Shown: piece by piece, positions 37,198 through 48,159 of the stretch
Numbering within the stretch: the stretch's first letter is position 1
How the letters are laid out: each line of letters opens with the position of its first letter
Notes under the pieces: generated by a model
Told to the model about the DNA's origin: nothing
Seen by the model: only the letters and a program-made list of their open reading frames with translations
Database searches by the model: none
Made by a program: the position numbers and the translations under genes
DNA from: Gilliamella apicola
GTDB lineage: Bacteria > Pseudomonadota > Gammaproteobacteria > Enterobacterales > Orbaceae
DNA: 64,000 nucleotides
Direction: 5' to 3'
Assembly (NCBI RefSeq): GCF_000599985.1
Contig: NZ_CP007445.1
Span: 1,488,001-1,552,000, forward strand

Positions 37198-37735
37198 TAT
37201 GACGGATATTATTTCAGGTGGCTTAATTCATCAAACAATTTAGATACCGATGATATATTAACCTGCAGCGAGCTGATGAAGCTTGCTGAAAGAAAATGCT
37301 ATATTTTGAAGTCATTACGCATTTAAAAAGGTGGTTATGTAGCTCTTTGTTTGCCAAACGGTAAAGAAATTGTGAGTTTTTATATTGCTTCGTTAGGCGA
37401 TGAGTTTATTCCTGTATTACTTAATCATAAGTTGATGGAACGTGAGTTGGTTAAGTATTTCTATTATTGGTCACTGATAGTGCTACATTTGATGCACGTC
37501 AGAAGGTTATAAGGAATAGAAAACCTCCGCTACTAGCCAAAAATATGATGATGGATTATGGTATAAAGGTGGTGGAAACCAGATTTTCTTTTCTCCAGAA
37601 GCAAATAAAGTATTTGCCTGAAAAGTATCAGTATAGTTGTATGTAGGTATAGATGTACACTTACTAAATGAAAGGGTATTAGTTGATCTTAGTGGCAAAA
37701 AAATATAAGTTAACACTATCTATAAGAATAAACCA
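37198..37735 (+). pseudogene. AMP-dependent ligase relic
   Basis: Broken frames contain DILTCSELMKLAER, then GGYVALCLPNGKEIVSFYIA and SLGDEFIPVLLNHKLMEREL, the N-terminal pattern of acyl- or aryl-AMP ligases (GDVVALYLPNGxEYVxAYYAAL). Several stops and shifts follow and the catalytic part is missing, cut off by the IS element to the right. It immediately follows the epimerase pseudogene, with which it may once have formed an operon. Confidence 0.55.
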
Positions 37736-37804
37736 TGAGTAAAAAAATAGAGTTATTATTAAATCCTTGGTATGTCCACACTTTTTAGTACCAAAAAGAT
37801 AAAG

Positions 37805-38599
37805 TCATCGATTTCTTTTGTATTCAATCGGTGACTGATAATTTAATGTTGAATGAAGTCGGTTGCAGTTAAACCAATCGACATAATGATTAAATTCCAA
37901 CCTAAGCTGCTCCAGTGAATCAAAAATAGTATTCGATACAAATTCTGTTTTCACCGCTTTAAATGTTGCTTCCGCAACTGCATTATCATACGGGCAGCCT
38001 TTACGGCTTAATGAACGTTTAATGCTAAACTCGGTTAAACACTCATCAATTAGATGATTATCGAACTCTTTTCCTCTATCTGAGTGAAAAAACTCAATAG
38101 ACTGTAAATTCATTGGAATTTGACTGATTGCTTGCATAACTAACCCTGCTGTTTTATGCCTGCCAGCACTTCGTCCAACTATCTCTCGATTACTGACATC
38201 AACAATCACACAAAGGTAGTGCCACCGCTCTTTAACCCTCACATAGGTTAAATCAGTCACCAATATTTTTCGTGGTTGACCTATCTCAAACTCTCGATTA
38301 AGTTCATTCCCCACACTCGATTCATTACTTTTTCCAACGTGAATACGATATTTTTTACAGGTGTATTTTGAGACCCAGCCATTTTTTGCCATAATTCGAC
38401 CAATTCGTCGTCGAGATAAAATCATGCCTTGCTTTCTCAGTTCTGCCTGCAGGCGCCTTGTACCATAAGCGCGGTAATTATCATTAAAAACTCTACCGAC
38501 TCTTTCACTGAGCACAACATCTTGCGGTTGTTGGGACAATTGCCGTTGATAATAAAAACGATTTCTTGTTACTTTTAAGCAACGACATAATCCTCGCAA
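37805..38599 (-). CDS. IS3-family transposase OrfB
   Basis: A 264-residue DDE transposase half. AYGTRRLQAELRKQG is the HTH_21-type region near 43. Catalytic motifs: LVTDLTYVRV, FFHSDRGKEFDN and CPYDNAVAEATFKAVKTE. It follows orfA; the frame may be expressed by frameshifting, since no strong ribosome site is seen. Confidence 0.9.
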   Translation of the reverse strand: MRGLCRCLKVTRNRFYYQRQLSQQPQDVVLSERVGRVFNDNYRAYGTRRLQAELRKQGMILSRRRIGRIMAKNGWVSKYTCKKYRIHVGKSNESSVGNELNREFEIGQPRKILVTDLTYVRVKERWHYLCVIVDVSNREIVGRSAGRHKTAGLVMQAISQIPMNLQSIEFFHSDRGKEFDNHLIDECLTEFSIKRSLSRKGCPYDNAVAEATFKAVKTEFVSNTIFDSLEQLRLEFNHYVDWFNCNRLHSTLNYQSPIEYKRNR

Positions 38600-38625
38600 A
38601 GTGTATCGGTGCTTATTGTGTAAAA

Positions 38626-38880
38626 TTAGCTCGATTTTCGCCCCATTATCAACGCAGCTTGCTTTAGGATATCGTTCTCCTCCGCACTGCGATTATCTTT
38701 AGCGGTAAATGACCCCGTGGTTTGATACTGAGTTATCCAATTATCTAATGCTGATTTGGTGAGGTCATACTGAGCGACGATATCAGCACGTTTTTTACCA
38801 TTTTGATACAGCATTACCATCTGTTTTTTGAACTCGTTAGTAAAGCTGCGTTTTTCTCTTCGGGTTAAATTGATTGTCAT
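38626..38880 (-). CDS. IS3-family transposase OrfA
   Basis: An 84-residue HTH protein (RREKRSFTNEFKKQMVMLYQ, then ADIVAQYDLTKSALDNW), followed by a short AEENDILKQAALIMGRK zipper-like end. It belongs with the orfB directly downstream. Confidence 0.88.
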   Translation of the reverse strand: MTINLTRREKRSFTNEFKKQMVMLYQNGKKRADIVAQYDLTKSALDNWITQYQTTGSFTAKDNRSAEENDILKQAALIMGRKSS

Positions 38881-38952
38881 TATTGTTACCTTTTTTTATT
38901 GTTGGTTTATCATAACAATGACCTTATAAAATTGGTACTAATTAGTGTAGCC

Positions 38953-39237
38953 TATCCAAAATGATGGAGTTAGTTTTTTTATGAGTGCAATTAAAAAATA
39001 TTATAGGCTAGTCTTATATTGTTTTTTCATGAAGTAACGAAGCTATTTTTCAATTGATGAATTAAGGTTAAGTTAGCTATAACAGTTTACAAAAATACTA
39101 ATATTTTTTATAAATTGTTGCTATATACCTTCGTTGTCCATCCACTTGCCCTAAGTCCATAGTAAGCGTCTGGTAAAGCACACCTAGTTTTTGGGATTAA
39201 GTATAATCGTCTTATAAAATAATAAGGATAATCCTAG
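38953..39237. other. Short spacer between two IS elements
   Basis: 285 bases, no gene seen. The two IS elements have closed in on this stretch at the right edge of the decaying island. Confidence 0.5.
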
Positions 39238-39309
39238 TGTAACTATCCCCTAAAATAGTACATAAAAAAGTAGAAAATTCTCTATAATATTTTTAAGGAG
39301 AATTTCAAT

Positions 39310-39567
39310 ATGAAAAAATTATCGGAACACCAAATTGTCTCCATTTTAAAAGAAGCTGAAGTTGGTATCCCTATTAAAGAGCTTTGCCGTAAATATGGTA
39401 TGGCCGTTTCTACTTTTTATAAATGGCGAGATAAATATGGCGGTATGCAATCATCGGACATTACGCGGTTAAAACAGCTGGAAGCTGAAAATCGTAAACT
39501 TAAACAGATGTATGCTGAATTAAGTTTAACTTCTCAGCTCCAGCAAGAAATAATAAAAAAGCTATAG
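39310..39567 (+). CDS. IS407-group transposase OrfA
   Basis: An 85-residue HTH protein with the characteristic EHQIVSILKEAEVGIPIKEL, STFYKWRDKYGGM and LEAENRKLKQMYAELSL zipper. Its TAG stop overlaps the orfB GTG by one base. Confidence 0.92.
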   Translation: MKKLSEHQIVSILKEAEVGIPIKELCRKYGMAVSTFYKWRDKYGGMQSSDITRLKQLEAENRKLKQMYAELSLTSQLQQEIIKKL

Positions 39568-40391
39568 TGCCGACGGCAGTTCGTAAGAGTTGGGCACAAA
39601 CACTACAGTCACAATACTGTATAACAATTAAAATGAGTTGCACTATTGTGAATTTAAGTCGCTGTGCTTACTACTATCAACCTAAATCGGCAGATGACAC
39701 TATGATTATTTCATTACTTAAGTCAATAACAGACAAGCATTTACGTTGGGGATTTCCTAAGTGTTTTCATCGAATCAGGAAACTGGGATATACGTGGAAT
39801 CATAAACGGATTTATCGAGTTTATTGTCAGTTAAAACTCAATATTCGTTCTAAACGCAATAAACGATTGCCCCAACGTTATCCAGAGCCATTATCAGTAC
39901 CAAGTCGTTTGGGAGAATGTTGGTCAATGGATTTTATGAGTGATAGTTCTCAAAATCACCGCCGATTTAGAACCTTTAATGTTATTGATGACTTTAATCG
40001 AGAGGCATTAGGCATTGATATTGCGGTCAGTTTATCGGCAGGTAGAATTACCCGTTATTTAGACAGACTGGCTCAATATCACGGTTATCCATTAAAAATA
40101 CGCGTTGATAATGGCACAGAATTTACCTCAAACAGATTTACAAGTTGGGCAAAATCACATGGAATAACCCTAGATTATATTAAACCAGGTAGTCCTTATC
40201 AAAACGGCTATATAGAACGATTTAACCGCACATATCGAACGGAGGTATTAGATCTGTATTTATTTAAAAATCTGGAACAAGTAAGAAAAATAACCGAAGA
40301 GTGGTTAGAAATGTATAACACAGAAAGACCGCATGAAGCATTAAATAATATGACACCAATTGAATATAGAAACATGAAGCAAATAGCATGA
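39567..40391 (+). CDS. IS407-group transposase OrfB
   Basis: A 274-residue DDE transposase. RWGFPKCFHRIRKLG near 52; catalytic residues in WSMDFMSDS, IRVDNGTEFTS and YQNGYIERFNRTYRTEVLD. GTG start at 39567 in TAGTG overlap with orfA; translation by coupling or frameshift. Confidence 0.92.
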   Translation: MPTAVRKSWAQTLQSQYCITIKMSCTIVNLSRCAYYYQPKSADDTMIISLLKSITDKHLRWGFPKCFHRIRKLGYTWNHKRIYRVYCQLKLNIRSKRNKRLPQRYPEPLSVPSRLGECWSMDFMSDSSQNHRRFRTFNVIDDFNREALGIDIAVSLSAGRITRYLDRLAQYHGYPLKIRVDNGTEFTSNRFTSWAKSHGITLDYIKPGSPYQNGYIERFNRTYRTEVLDLYLFKNLEQVRKITEEWLEMYNTERPHEALNNMTPIEYRNMKQIA

Positions 40392-40435
40392 TTTTCTACT
40401 TGATTTGTGTGCTAACAATGGGGTATTTACACTAG

Positions 40436-40744
40436 AATATCCTTCAGAGTATAGGGTTTTGCTTAAGGTTTGCGGTTTCGTTCCGCTGCATCAGTGAGTG
40501 CCATAAGCGTTCTCCTAAGAAGAAAGTAAGGAGATTTCTATTATGGGAATGCAAAATCAAATGTAATTCAAAAATATGAATGTACCACTTATGGATTTCA
40601 ATGAACCATAGAATGTACTGTTTTCGTGTGGCAGAGGGTAAATATTAGTATATTTCTACATATAACCAATACACAAAAACGTGTTGATTTAGACATAGTT
40701 TTGATTGCTTGGTGAACGTCTATGAGGCTCATTAGATGAATGTT
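40436..40744. other. Spacer between the IS and the tRNA genes
   Basis: About 310 bases with no open frame, repeat or hairpin I can support. Confidence 0.5.
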
Positions 40745-40820
40745 TGGAGCGGGAAACGAGGTTCGAACTCGCGACCTCAACCTTGGCAAGGTTGCGCTCT
40801 ACCAACTGAGCTATTCCCGC
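40745..40820 (-). tRNA. tRNA-Gly (GCC anticodon)
   Basis: Complete cloverleaf on the minus strand starting GCGGGAATAGCTC, anticodon loop reading GCC, T arm GGTTCGAACC-type, encoded CCA. It lies 17 bp upstream of nothing but downstream of tRNA-Leu in the same direction, so the two are likely co-transcribed. Confidence 0.93.
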
Positions 40821-40837
40821 ATGAGAAGTGTTTTAAA

Positions 40838-40925
40838 TGGTGCCCGGGGCGAGACTTGAACTCGCACGGCCAAAAAGGCCGAGGGATTTTAAATCCCTTG
40901 TGTCTACCGATTTCACCACCCGGGC
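40838..40925 (-). tRNA. tRNA-Leu (UAA anticodon)
   Basis: An 88-nt class II tRNA on the minus strand starting GCCCGGGTGG, anticodon UAA in loop TTTAAAA, a long variable arm (CGGCCTTTTTGGCCG) and encoded CCA. It precedes tRNA-Gly by 17 bases. Confidence 0.93.
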
Positions 40926-41147
40926 TCAAAACTAATTATCAAAAAGTAATTCGCTTTGAATGCTGTGCATTTTACCTATATCATTTTTTCAGTCAATAAA
41001 AATTTTAGATAAATCGATTGATTGCTTAATGTTTAACTCGTTAATGATTTAAAGATATTCTTATTGTTAATCTAAAATAGATTTGTGTAATTTTATTAAA
41101 TTAAAGTTATACAATAAAATTACACTTATAAATTTGGAAGTAAGGTA

Positions 41148-41702
41148 TTATTCTTCATCTAATAGATCATTATGCGCTACCCATAAATATTGCAACATGG
41201 ACAATAAAGTTAAAATTGTAGCAAGTAATAGGGTAACTAAGCCTGCATTAATAACAATGTCGCAAGGACGCCAAAGTAACCAAGTTAATGCAGTCATTTG
41301 GGCAATAGTTTTGATTTTGCCAATGGATGACACGGCAACATTACTACGTTTGCCAATTTCAGCCATCCATTCACGTAAAGCGGAGATTATAATTTCACGT
41401 GAGACAATTATAATTGCTGGAACGGATATCCACCATGCTTGGTAATATTGGGTAATTAACACCAGTGCAATTGTTACCATAATTTTATCAGCAACCGGAT
41501 CCAAAAAAGCACCAAACTTAGTCGTTTGTCCTAAACGACGAGCAAGATAGCCATCAAAAATATCCGTTATTGCTGCAATTACAAAAATTAATGCTGAAAA
41601 AAAACCAGACCATTCGTGGGGTAGAAGATAAAATGCTAATACCAAAAAAGGGATTAGAATGACTCGAAATAAAGTTAAAAGTGTTGGTAGGTTGATTTTC
41701 AT
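41148..41702 (-). CDS. pgsA: CDP-diacylglycerol--glycerol-3-phosphate phosphatidyltransferase
   Basis: Makes phosphatidylglycerol phosphate for membrane lipids. A 184-residue membrane protein with the CDP-alcohol phosphotransferase signature [27 protein letters not shown] at about residues 46-72 and four or more hydrophobic helices. It follows uvrC in the same direction, as in E. coli. Confidence 0.95.
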   Translation of the reverse strand: MKINLPTLLTLFRVILIPFLVLAFYLLPHEWSGFFSALIFVIAAITDIFDGYLARRLGQTTKFGAFLDPVADKIMVTIALVLITQYYQAWWISVPAIIIVSREIIISALREWMAEIGKRSNVAVSSIGKIKTIAQMTALTWLLWRPCDIVINAGLVTLLLATILTLLSMLQYLWVAHNDLLDEE

Positions 41703-41809
41703 GTGAAATAAGCTCTTTTTTTGTCTTATTAATCAAAGCATTAGTGATAATAAAAAATAGTGTTCTTTTAATGCTTATGTTGCCTGAAATGTGTTATTTT
41801 TTCAATGCG

Positions 41810-43645
41810 TTATTGTTGTAAATTTAGATAAATTTTTTCAGCTAATGGTTTAGAAATACCTTGTACTTGGGCTATTTCATCAATACTGGCATTTTTTAAC
41901 TCTCTTAATCCACCAAAATGATTTAAAAGTGCTTTTCTTCTTTTTGCCCCCACACCATTAATATGCTCTAATGCACTATCCGTAAGCTGTTTTGTCCCTT
42001 TTTTACGTTGTCCCACAATAGCATGATCATGAGATGCATTACGTATTTGTTGAATAAGTAATAGAGCTGGGGAGCGATCATCAAGATAATGACCTGTACC
42101 ATGTGCTTCAAAAAATAGTGTTTCAAGACCTTCTTTTCTTTCTGCGCCTTTAGCCACACCGATTAAAATTGGATGATTTTTATTCCAATTTACATCTAAC
42201 TGCTCAAATACTTGTAATGCTTGATTAAGTTGACCTTTACCACCATCAATGAAGATAATATCAGGAACTTTTTCATCTGCTAGATCTTTTTTATTGTAAC
42301 GACGCCTCAATACTTGCTCCATCGCAGCATAATCATCACCCGGAGTAATGTCTGTTATATTATAGCGACGAAATTCAGATTTGACTGGACCATTTTCATC
42401 AAATACTACACAAGACGCTATTGTATTTTTACCCATAAAATGACTGATATCAAAGCATTCCATGCGATTGATTTTATCAATCCCTAAAAATGCCTTAAGC
42501 GCATCATATCGTTGTTTTATGGTTGAATTTTCTAATAGCTTATTTTTGACTGCTGTTTGTGCATTAACAGTAGCAATATTAAGTAATTTTAGATTATCGC
42601 CTTTAGGTTCATCAACTAATTTAACTTGATGCTCTGCAATGATAGATAAAGTTTCTTCCATTGCTTGTTTATCTGATAATGAAAAATTTAATAAAATCTT
42701 TTGAGGAATATTTCTATTTTGATTACCTTGCAGATAAAATTGACCTAAAAAGGTTTCAATAACTTCTTCGAGCTCAGTATTTGAAGGCACTTTAGGGAAA
42801 TAAGAGCGGTGACCAAAAGTTTGCCCATTGCGGATAAACAAAACATAAATACAAGCTAAACCCGACTCATAATGGAATCCAATGACATCAAGATTATCAT
42901 TATTATTATATATAGCTTGTTTTTCATTAATATGTTTTATGGCTTGTAACTGATCACGTAATGCTGCGGCTTTTTCAAAGTTAAGCTCGCTACTTGCTTT
43001 ATGCATATCTTCAGTTATTTTTTGGATAATCTGCTCTGATCGTCCAGACAAAAATAATCTAACATAATTAACTTGTTCATTATAATCTTCATCGCTAACT
43101 AATCCTGGTACACATGGACCTAAACAACGTTTAATTTGGTATTGCAAACATGGACGAGTACGATTGCGATAAGTACTATCCAAACATTGTCTAATCGGAA
43201 AGGTTTTTTGTAGTAGGGCTAAAATCTGTTTAACTGCATATCCACTCGGATAAGGACCAAAAAACTCATCTTTTTTTCGATTAATTGCGCCACGATAAAG
43301 TGATAATTGTGGATGGCGTTCTTTACTAAGCTTTATAAATGGATAGCTCTTATCATCTTTTAATAATACATTATAACGAGGCTGATATTTTTTGATGTAA
43401 GTCTGTTCTAGTAGTAAAGCTTCAGTTTCGGTGTTGGTAATTGTAAATTCAACATGATGAATATGGCTGACTAGCCTGTCTGTTTTAAGTGTTTTTTTAC
43501 TACTGTTAAAATAGCTTTTTAATCGGTTATTGAGATCTTTGGCTTTTCCCACATAAATAATGGTCTGTTTATCATTGAACATTTGATAAATGCCCGGTTT
43601 ATGTGGGACTGTTTTTAAAAATGATGCTGAATTGAATTGGCTCAT
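41810..43645 (-). CDS. uvrC: UvrABC excinuclease subunit C
   Basis: Cuts on both sides of lesions in nucleotide excision repair. A 611-residue protein: GIY-YIG nuclease domain (KPGIYQMFND, IIYVGKAKDLNNRLKSYF), a Cys-rich CLQYQIKRCLGPCVPGLV segment, a UVR domain (LNFEKAAALRDQLQAI near 205), the RNase H-like 3' nuclease (CFDISHFMG, FIDGGKGQLNQ) and C-terminal HhH motifs. The ATG at 43645 fits E. coli MSDQF-type starts; a TTG 12 bases earlier is also possible. It begins right at the artM stop. Confidence 0.95.
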   Translation of the reverse strand: MSQFNSASFLKTVPHKPGIYQMFNDKQTIIYVGKAKDLNNRLKSYFNSSKKTLKTDRLVSHIHHVEFTITNTETEALLLEQTYIKKYQPRYNVLLKDDKSYPFIKLSKERHPQLSLYRGAINRKKDEFFGPYPSGYAVKQILALLQKTFPIRQCLDSTYRNRTRPCLQYQIKRCLGPCVPGLVSDEDYNEQVNYVRLFLSGRSEQIIQKITEDMHKASSELNFEKAAALRDQLQAIKHINEKQAIYNNNDNLDVIGFHYESGLACIYVLFIRNGQTFGHRSYFPKVPSNTELEEVIETFLGQFYLQGNQNRNIPQKILLNFSLSDKQAMEETLSIIAEHQVKLVDEPKGDNLKLLNIATVNAQTAVKNKLLENSTIKQRYDALKAFLGIDKINRMECFDISHFMGKNTIASCVVFDENGPVKSEFRRYNITDITPGDDYAAMEQVLRRRYNKKDLADEKVPDIIFIDGGKGQLNQALQVFEQLDVNWNKNHPILIGVAKGAERKEGLETLFFEAHGTGHYLDDRSPALLLIQQIRNASHDHAIVGQRKKGTKQLTDSALEHINGVGAKRRKALLNHFGGLRELKNASIDEIAQVQGISKPLAEKIYLNLQQ

Positions 43646-43646
43646 A

Positions 43647-44324
43647 TTAGTTTTCAAAAGTGAGGGCTTTTTTCTCTATTATCCTCATAATGGTGCTTAA
43701 AAGCCCATTTATCAAGAGGTAGACTAGCCCAGCAACCACAAAAATTGAAAAATCGTAATAATCTCCATTTAATTGATTACTATATCCCATAATATCCATA
43801 ACAGGAATCATTGAAGCTAAAGCGGTACCTTTTACTACAAAAACCACTTCATTAGAATAAGTCGAAAGTGCTCGTTTTATTGCATATGGCATGACAATTT
43901 TTAATGTTTGTCTTTTATTCATACCTAAAGCCTCACACGCTTGCCATTGACCTTGTGGTACGGATTTTAAAGCGCCATAAAATATTTGCGTAGTATAGGC
44001 TGCACTATTAAGTGTTAATGCAAGATAAGCACAGAACCAAGGTGAAGAGATAATCTCATAAAATGTCGGTACTTTATTTAAAACATCGCCAAATTGTGAT
44101 GGCCCATAGTAGATTAAAAATAGCTGAACTAATAGCGGTGAACCGGTAAATATAATAATATAAGTGCGTATAATTTTAGTTATCACACAAGAATTTAGCG
44201 ATAATAAGCAAGATAAAACAACAGCCAATAGACCTGCTGAAATAATGCCTAAAATGCCTAAACTTAAGGTATCAGGAAGTCCTTGTAAAATGACTTTAAG
44301 ATAGTAAATAAAATTATCAAACAT
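43647..44324 (-). CDS. artM: Arginine ABC transporter permease
   Basis: A 225-residue inner-membrane permease of the polar amino-acid (HAAT) family. The EAA loop ACEALGMNKRQTLKIVMPYA near residues 132-151 contacts the ATPase. About five hydrophobic helices. Last gene of the artPIQM order; the uvrC start lies within bases of its stop, so uvrC and pgsA are probably partly expressed from the art operon. Confidence 0.9.
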   Translation of the reverse strand: MFDNFIYYLKVILQGLPDTLSLGILGIISAGLLAVVLSCLLSLNSCVITKIIRTYIIIFTGSPLLVQLFLIYYGPSQFGDVLNKVPTFYEIISSPWFCAYLALTLNSAAYTTQIFYGALKSVPQGQWQACEALGMNKRQTLKIVMPYAIKRALSTYSNEVVFVVKGTALASMIPVMDIMGYSNQLNGDYYDFSIFVVAGLVYLLINGLLSTIMRIIEKKALTFEN

Positions 44325-44333
44325 AACGTGACC

Positions 44334-45110
44334 TTACAAACTATTGGCTGATTTTGGTTGTTCAAAATAGGTTGAACGCTTTTCGATTCGTGTAATAACC
44401 TTTTGACTTAAAATAGAGATAATTAAATAAATAAGCATCGCAATGAAATACCATAGAAAAGGTTGATTAGTTCGAGCAATTATGGTTTTTGTTTGCATCA
44501 TCAAATCATCAATAGCGATTGCCGAAACTAACGCGGTATCTTTTAATAGTATTAGCCATTGATTACTCAATCCAGGTAAGGCATGACGCCACATTTGTGG
44601 CATGATAATTCGAAAGAACGTTCGTGATTTGCTCAATCCAAGTACTTGTGCCGCTTGCTTTTGACCGTTTGAAATTGCTTTAAAAGCACCTCGTAATGTT
44701 TGAGATGCATAAACCGCATAAAGTAATGAAAGGGCAGTTACACCACATAAAAATGGATCGGGTTTTGTGTTTGCTATGTCGATTTGCAATGTAAAGGAGG
44801 TAAATCCAAGCGAAATTGCTATTCCATCATCTAATGACATCAATAACAAAGGTAGTCCAGTATAAATTGCTACCACAATTAATAATTCGGGTAGGGCGCG
44901 GATAGTCAAATTAAATAAGGACATTAACCATGCAACGGGTTTGAAAGGTGCAGATTCTAGCAGTGTAAAAATAAAAGCAAATATCATGCCTACAATTAAT
45001 GATACAAAAGCTAATGATAATGTGATTGACGTTGCTTGCGCTAATGGCAAGATATATCCGTCCATCGAAGATAGAATCCAGTTTGTTCCGTTGGATAGAA
45101 AGTCTGACAT
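44334..45110 (-). CDS. artQ: Arginine ABC transporter permease
   Basis: A 258-residue HAAT-family permease with EAA-type loop AAQVLGLSKSRTFFRIIMPQ near 155-174 and about five membrane helices (LATSLTLSLAFVSLIVGMIF region first). It pairs with ArtM to form the heterodimeric channel. Preceded by a terminator-like hairpin after artI. Confidence 0.9.
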   Translation of the reverse strand: MSDFLSNGTNWILSSMDGYILPLAQATSITLSLAFVSLIVGMIFAFIFTLLESAPFKPVAWLMSLFNLTIRALPELLIVVAIYTGLPLLLMSLDDGIAISLGFTSFTLQIDIANTKPDPFLCGVTALSLLYAVYASQTLRGAFKAISNGQKQAAQVLGLSKSRTFFRIIMPQMWRHALPGLSNQWLILLKDTALVSAIAIDDLMMQTKTIIARTNQPFLWYFIAMLIYLIISILSQKVITRIEKRSTYFEQPKSANSL

Positions 45111-45141
45111 AAAAAAACCGTATTTAAATTAAAAAAATAAA

Positions 45142-45164
45142 CTCGCCGCAATGTATGCGGCGAG
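45142..45164 (-). terminator. Hairpin between artI and artQ
   Basis: Eight-base stem CTCGCCGC/GCGGCGAG, 7-nt loop, then TTTATTTTTTT on the minus strand. It looks like an intrinsic terminator inside the operon and would raise the ratio of binding protein to permease. Confidence 0.7.
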
Positions 45165-45198
45165 ATCATAAATCAAGTTAAGAATTAAATTTTAACGA

Positions 45199-45933
45199 CT
45201 AGTTATTAAACCATTTTTTATAAATAGCGTCTAATTCTCCATTTGCTTTTAGCTTATCGATTGCTTGGTTAAATTTTTCACGAAGCTCATCATTACCTTT
45301 ACGTAAAGCAATACCTAAACCTTCACCAAAAAATTCATGATCAGTGATTTTATCACCTAATGGTACGATTTCGGCATCTTTACCTAACCAGTCACCGGCT
45401 ACGAATGAACTTGAAACAATAGCATCAATACGTTTAGCTTTTAAATCAAGAAATGCAAATTGATAACTATCGTAACTAACCGGTTTCACATCCGGAAATT
45501 TTTCATTCAAATATTTTAAATAAGTCGTACCTTTTTGAATACCGACACGTTTGCCTTTAAGTTGATCTAAACTAGTTAGAGAGTCTTTTAATGTGATGAA
45601 TTGAATTGAACTATCATCATAATAAATTTTTGTAAAATCAACTTGTTTTTGTCTTTCAGCTGTTACATCTATACCTGCAATTGCAGCATCGATTCTACGA
45701 GTTTTTAAACTGGGAATTAAACCATCAAATGATTGATTAACAATTTTGCAAGAAACTTTCATTTCTTCACAAATTTTGTTGATCATATCAATATCAAAAC
45801 CGACAATTTCATTTTTATCATTAGTAAATTCAAAAGGCGCGTAAGTTGCTTCAGTACCGATGATAAGGTTTTCTGCTGCTTGTGCAACAAATGCTGTTCC
45901 CGCTAATAAAACAGCTAATAATGTTTTCTTCAT
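45199..45933 (-). CDS. artI: Arginine-binding periplasmic protein
   Basis: A 244-residue periplasmic solute-binding protein with a signal peptide (MKKTLLAVLLAGTAFVAQAA, cut after AQA). Mature part has the HAAT pattern: IGTEATYAPFEF, IVGFDIDMIN, SFDGLIPSL, DAAIAGIDVT, GKRVGIQKGTTY. The ATG at 45933 is used because the extra MGEN codons precede the signal. Placed artP-artI-artQ-artM as in E. coli. Confidence 0.9.
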   Translation of the reverse strand: MKKTLLAVLLAGTAFVAQAAENLIIGTEATYAPFEFTNDKNEIVGFDIDMINKICEEMKVSCKIVNQSFDGLIPSLKTRRIDAAIAGIDVTAERQKQVDFTKIYYDDSSIQFITLKDSLTSLDQLKGKRVGIQKGTTYLKYLNEKFPDVKPVSYDSYQFAFLDLKAKRIDAIVSSSFVAGDWLGKDAEIVPLGDKITDHEFFGEGLGIALRKGNDELREKFNQAIDKLKANGELDAIYKKWFNN

Positions 45934-45954
45934 ATTTTCACCCAATTATATTAT

Positions 45955-46683
45955 TTAATGTGATAAATAAGCTTTAAATTCTTTGGTTTTAGGATGAGCA
46001 AAGCATTCTAATTGCCCTTGCTCAATAATTTTACCGTGTTCCATATAAATCACTTGCGAAGCAACTTTACGGGCAAAATCAACTTCATGTGTGACAATAA
46101 TTTGTGTAATCCCTGTTTGTGATAATTCATTAATGATCTCTGCTATTTGCGATGTTATAGCTGGATCTAAAGCCGCTGTTGGCTCATCAAATAATAAAAT
46201 TTGAGGTTCCATCATTAATGCTCTTGCTATAGCCACACGTTGTTGTTGTCCTCCTGAAAGGTGAAGAGGGTAACGGTGTGCCATATCATCTATCCGTAAA
46301 CGTTTTAAAATCGACATTGCTTTGTCAATGGCTTCTTTTTTAGACATTTTTAATACTTGACAAGGTGCTTCAATTAGATTTTCAAGTACAGTTAAATGTG
46401 GCCATAAATTATAATTTTGAAAAACCATACCAACATTTTTTCGAAGCAGTCGAATTGTTGATTCACTGATTTTTTTTGAAAAATCAAAATGTGAGTCAGC
46501 AATCGTCATTTCTCCAGACGTTGGAATTTCAAGTAAATTAAATACTTTTAATAAAGAGCTCTTTCCTGCACCACTTTGACCAAGTAAAACAATCGTTTCA
46601 CCAAGTGGATAGCATAATGAAACATCATTTAATGCCTGATGAGAACCATAAAAGCAATTAATATGGTTTAGTTCAATATTCAT
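45955..46683 (-). CDS. artP: Arginine ABC transporter ATPase
   Basis: A 242-residue ATPase. Walker [10 protein letters not shown] near 35, Q-loop [12 protein letters not shown], signature LSGGQQQR near 142, Walker [13 protein letters not shown], and VTHE H-loop. It is close to E. coli ArtP through to the C-terminal AYLSH. First gene of the operon. With argG and argH also in the window, arginine supply is served by both synthesis and uptake. Confidence 0.94.
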   Translation of the reverse strand: MNIELNHINCFYGSHQALNDVSLCYPLGETIVLLGQSGAGKSSLLKVFNLLEIPTSGEMTIADSHFDFSKKISESTIRLLRKNVGMVFQNYNLWPHLTVLENLIEAPCQVLKMSKKEAIDKAMSILKRLRIDDMAHRYPLHLSGGQQQRVAIARALMMEPQILLFDEPTAALDPAITSQIAEIINELSQTGITQIIVTHEVDFARKVASQVIYMEHGKIIEQGQLECFAHPKTKEFKAYLSH

Positions 46684-46820
46684 TCTTCGTTTTCTTAAAT
46701 TTAAATTGACTAAATATTACTTTTTTTTGCATAAAAATGCAATCTAATTTATTAGACAATAGCTTTCTGCCTATTTTTTTACTGAAACGTACCCATAACC
46801 TCAAACTTTTTTACAAAAAA

Positions 46821-48155
<1,335 letters not shown>

Positions 48156-48159
<4 letters not shown>

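Larger units (their letters stand above)
37774..38952 (-). mobile_element. IS3-family insertion sequence
   Basis: About 1.18 kb with imperfect terminal repeats: left CACACTTTTTAGTACCAA, right (reversed) TACACTAATTAGTACCAA. TAT flanks both ends (37771-37773 and 38953-38955), a plausible 3-bp target duplication. Holds orfA and orfB on the minus strand. Exact ends are uncertain by a few bases. Confidence 0.8.
39238..40431 (+). mobile_element. IS3-family (IS407-group-like) insertion sequence
   Basis: A 1194-bp element starting TGTAACTATCCCC and ending (reversed) TGTAAATACCCC. CTAG duplications at 39234-39237 and 40432-40435 give the 4-bp target repeat usual for the IS407 group. orfA and orfB are intact. 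Confidence 0.88.
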
